Positions 60,950 through 63,184 of a stretch of 63,184 bases of DNA are shown here, piece by piece. The position numbers and the translations under genes were made by a program. The notes under the pieces were generated by a model, which saw nothing but the letters and a program-made list of their open reading frames with translations, was not told the origin of the DNA and ran no database searches. Each line of letters starts with the position of its first letter. Position 1 is the stretch's first letter. The stretch is taken from assembly GCA_964387355.1 (NCBI GenBank), contig CAYLWJ010000104.1, positions 1 through 63,184 on the forward strand. Reading direction: 5' to 3'. The DNA is from Calidifonticultor sp964387355. GTDB taxonomy: Bacteria > Actinomycetota > Humimicrobiia > Humimicrobiales > Humimicrobiaceae.

Positions 60950-62518
60950 ATGCTAGCGAAAAATAATATTAAGAAAGTTAATAAAATAATAAAGATAATC
61001 CGAGAAATAAATAAACAGCTGCTTTGTGCCAGAGATATTAAAAGTTTATGTAAAAATATTTGTAAAACTCTTGTTAAAATAGAGGAATACAAGCTTGTAT
61101 GGATTGGTTTAATTAAAGATTGTGATGTTAATTTAAAAAGCTTAAAAGATTTAATAGAAGAAAAAGAAATTAATGAAATAAATCTACAGGTGATTTCTGC
61201 AGTGGGTGATTTTAATAATGACTTAATTAATGAAATTATAAGTTCTGTTAAAAAATATAATTATAAAGATTTTAAAATTTCGGATTCTTTTAACCTTAAC
61301 AAGTATATTCTTATAAAAGATTTTTATAATGAAGATTTAGATATTTCATGGAAAGATAAAGCTTTAAAATCAGGCTTTCTTTCTTCAGTAATTTTACCAA
61401 TAAGGTTTTACAAACACTCTATTGGTTTATTTCAAATTTTTTCAAATGTTATAAATAATTTTAATAAAGAAGAGATAAGGTTTTTAATAGAAGTCTCTAG
61501 TGATATTAGTATTGGTATTAGAAATTTAATTAATGAGAAAAAAATAATAGAGCAAAAGAATGAGTACCAAGAGCTTTTTAATAAAATAAGCACTTGTGTG
61601 GCTATTTATGAACCAGTAGATACTGATAAAGATTTTATAATAAAAGATTTTAATAATTGTGCACAAAAAGTTGAAAAAGTAAAGAAGAAAAATATAGTAG
61701 GAAAAAGCGTTTTAGAAGTTTTTTCTGGTATAAAAACTTTTGGTTTATTTGAAGTTTTTCAAAGGGTAAGCAAAACCGGTAAACCAGAATATTTTCCTGC
61801 TAAAATTTATAAAGATAACAGAATTGAGGGTTGGAGAGAAAACTATGTTTATAGACTTCCAAATGGCGATATTGTTGCTGTATATAAAGATTTAACAAGA
61901 GAAAAAAAGTTTCAAGAGTATCTAAAAAAATCTAATTTAAAATTAAAGAAAATATTAAATAATGTAATAAACATATTAGCACTAATTGTGGAAATGAAAG
62001 ACCCTTATACATTTGGGCACCAAAAACGTGTAGCCAAATTGTCTATTGCAATTGCTAAAGAATTAAAGCTTAATTCAAAAACCATTGAGGCAATTGAGTG
62101 GTCAGCTTTAATTCATGATATTGGCAAAATATCTGTTCCTCAGTCAATAATATCTAAACCTTCCAAGCTTACAGAAATTGAATTTTCTTTAATTAAAGAA
62201 CACTGCAAATCTGCATATGAAATAATTTCTAGGGTTGATTTTGATTATCCAATAGCTAAAATAGTTTTACAGCATCATGAAAATGAGGATGGCTCTGGTT
62301 ATCCCTATGGATTAAAAAGTCATGAAATTATGATTGAGGCAAAAATACTTGGAGTGGCTGATGTTGTAGAGTCTATGGTTTCACATAGACCTTATAGACC
62401 TGCTTTAGGTATTGATTTAGCTTTAAAAGAATTAGAAAAAAATAAAGGCAAGCTCTATGATGAAAAGGTTGTTGACGCATGTTTAATATTATTTAAAGAA
62501 AAGGGCTTTTCATTTTAA
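60950..62518 (+). CDS. GAF-PAS-HD-GYP phosphodiesterase, probably for c-di-GMP
   Basis: About 522 residues: GAF domain (about 25-190), PAS-like domain (about 205-310), and HD-GYP domain with HD389-390 in IHDIGK, H442HENEDGSGYP with GYP450-452, and DVVESMVSHRPYRPA. HD-GYP enzymes hydrolyse c-di-GMP to pGpG/GMP; GAF and PAS are sensory. It could lower the signal read by the PelD homologue in this window. No membrane helix or receiver domain. ATG 60950 follows AGGA; a TTG 24 bases earlier is less likely. Confidence 0.9.
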   Translation: MLAKNNIKKVNKIIKIIREINKQLLCARDIKSLCKNICKTLVKIEEYKLVWIGLIKDCDVNLKSLKDLIEEKEINEINLQVISAVGDFNNDLINEIISSVKKYNYKDFKISDSFNLNKYILIKDFYNEDLDISWKDKALKSGFLSSVILPIRFYKHSIGLFQIFSNVINNFNKEEIRFLIEVSSDISIGIRNLINEKKIIEQKNEYQELFNKISTCVAIYEPVDTDKDFIIKDFNNCAQKVEKVKKKNIVGKSVLEVFSGIKTFGLFEVFQRVSKTGKPEYFPAKIYKDNRIEGWRENYVYRLPNGDIVAVYKDLTREKKFQEYLKKSNLKLKKILNNVINILALIVEMKDPYTFGHQKRVAKLSIAIAKELKLNSKTIEAIEWSALIHDIGKISVPQSIISKPSKLTEIEFSLIKEHCKSAYEIISRVDFDYPIAKIVLQHHENEDGSGYPYGLKSHEIMIEAKILGVADVVESMVSHRPYRPALGIDLALKELEKNKGKLYDEKVVDACLILFKEKGFSF

Positions 62519-62545
62519 TTTTGTGTTTTAACGTTTGCATTAATT

Positions 62546-63136
62546 TTACATTTTAGCATTTTTACCATATTTATCGTATATACTATATATACATCCACAG
62601 TAATTTTGCCTGTAAATATTTAATTGTTTTGAAAATTCCAAAGTTTTTTTAAAGCCATCATTTTTTTTAAAATCACTGTAAAAATAGCCAATATTATATT
62701 TATTTGCAAGGCTTTGTCCAATTTCATTTATAATTTTTGAATTTTTATGTGGACTTACTGAAAGAGTTGTATTAAAAAATTCAAAACCATTTTTTTTAGC
62801 CATCTGAGCTGTTTTTTCAAGTCTGATTTGAAAACATAAAATACATCTATTTCTGCCTTCAGGCTCATCTTTAAATTTTTCAGTTTTATTAAACCAGTTT
62901 TTAACTTCATATCTACCTGTAATTAGAGTAGTATTAAAAAAGCTTGATATTTTTTTTACTTCATCCAATCTTTTCAAATATTCTTCTTTTGGATGTATGT
63001 TGGGGTTATAATAAAAAAGTGCAATATCAAATTTTTTTTTTAAAATTGAAAAGGGATAGCCTAGACAATTTGCGCAGCAAACATGAAGCAGTAACTTTTT
63101 GATGTTTTTTAAATTATTTTCGTTTTCTTTGTTCAT
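62546..63136 (-). CDS. queH: Epoxyqueuosine reductase QueH
   Basis: 196 residues. Motifs: LLLHVCCANCLGYP at the N-terminus, YNPNIHPKEEYLKRLDE, NRCILCFQIRLEKTA and YCGCIYS at the C-terminus. The cysteines match QueH (DUF208), which reduces epoxyqueuosine to queuosine in tRNA using Fe and a 4Fe-4S cluster, replacing QueG. It is convergent with the HD-GYP gene. Only 48 bases remain to the right edge, with nothing recognised. Confidence 0.92.
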   Translation of the reverse strand: MNKENENNLKNIKKLLLHVCCANCLGYPFSILKKKFDIALFYYNPNIHPKEEYLKRLDEVKKISSFFNTTLITGRYEVKNWFNKTEKFKDEPEGRNRCILCFQIRLEKTAQMAKKNGFEFFNTTLSVSPHKNSKIINEIGQSLANKYNIGYFYSDFKKNDGFKKTLEFSKQLNIYRQNYCGCIYSIYDKYGKNAKM

Positions 63137-63184
63137 TTTTTAAATAATGAAATTAGAAAGTATAACGAAATTAAACTCAGATAC

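Noticed and set aside
61562..61920. Response-regulator receiver domain in the HD-GYP protein
   Set aside because: The segment lacks the Asp phosphorylation pocket and better fits a PAS domain.
1..63184. CRISPR array, IS element or prophage
   Set aside because: No regularly spaced direct repeats with unique spacers, no transposase or integrase, and no phage structural gene were found; the repeats present are short and tandem or the three-copy intergenic element.

Overview
The window is 63 kb of very AT-rich bacterial chromosome with a strong bias to A/T third positions, frequent TTG starts and compact operons. It contains no rRNA, insertion sequence, phage gene or CRISPR array. The gene order glmU-prs-rplY(ctc)-pth-mfd-ppiC-mazG-ftsB-ppx/gppA-tRNA-Leu is best known to me from Actinobacteriota. 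The genes present fit an anaerobe: FeoAB, a DtxR-type repressor, a probable Re-type citrate synthase route to 2-oxoglutarate, CoA-disulfide reductase, an iron-sulfur flavoprotein and corrinoid genes. No LPS or outer-membrane genes are visible. My best guess is a deep-branching, low-GC, anaerobic, probably monoderm member of the Actinobacteriota; this is inference and a marker-gene tree would decide it.

Layout. 1-3.3 kb: corrinoid genes (end of cobS, BtuC-type permease, BtuD-type ATPase with an extra C-terminal Rossmann-like domain). 3.5-7.0 kb: DUF6485 protein, Ogt, and a large membrane protein on the minus strand. 7.3-16.9 kb: a Pel-type exopolysaccharide operon behind a good sigma70-like promoter: an SDR epimerase domain fused to PelD with a c-di-GMP I-site, PelE, a PelA deacetylase without hydrolase domain, PelF, PelG and a separate GH114-like hydrolase. 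There is no PelB or PelC, as in Gram-positive Pel clusters. 17-18.3 kb: a radical SAM protein and a regulatory gap with an 11-bp inverted repeat. 18.3-30.4 kb: the housekeeping block. 30.5-37.3 kb: ABM monooxygenase, RRM protein with a long structured leader, MetF, Trk/Ktr potassium uptake, archease and RtcB. 37.8-43.5 kb: two citrate/homocitrate synthase paralogues, aconitase-type large and small subunits, and isocitrate dehydrogenase. 43.7-47.9 kb: DhaL, DhaK, a flippase-like membrane protein and RhaA. 48-52.1 kb: FeoA, FeoB, DtxR-type repressor and CBS protein, with a DtxR-like box in the feoA promoter. 52.2-58.7 kb: ArsR, CoA-disulfide reductase-rhodanese, DUF1638, iron-sulfur flavoprotein, TlpA, CcdA and Lgt. 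58.7-63.1 kb: P-II-like protein with two DUF1538 membrane proteins, HD-GYP phosphodiesterase and QueH.

The most striking observations are these. (1) The two tandem citrate/homocitrate synthase paralogues have lost complementary catalytic residues: the first keeps the metal site but lost the HESGIH motif, and the second keeps HESGIH but lost metal ligands. This suggests an obligate hetero-oligomer with one live composite site. (2) Many conserved proteins (Mfd, FeoB, Pth, MazG, FtsB, Ogt, BtuD, aconitase small subunit) carry in-frame low-complexity insertions made of short DNA repeats, and similar short duplications straddle stop codons. (3) A two-part intergenic repeat element occurs three times. 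(4) The PelD fusion has a degenerate dinucleotide-binding motif but intact Ser-Tyr-Lys and RxxD motifs. (5) FeoB has an N-terminal four-cysteine cluster.
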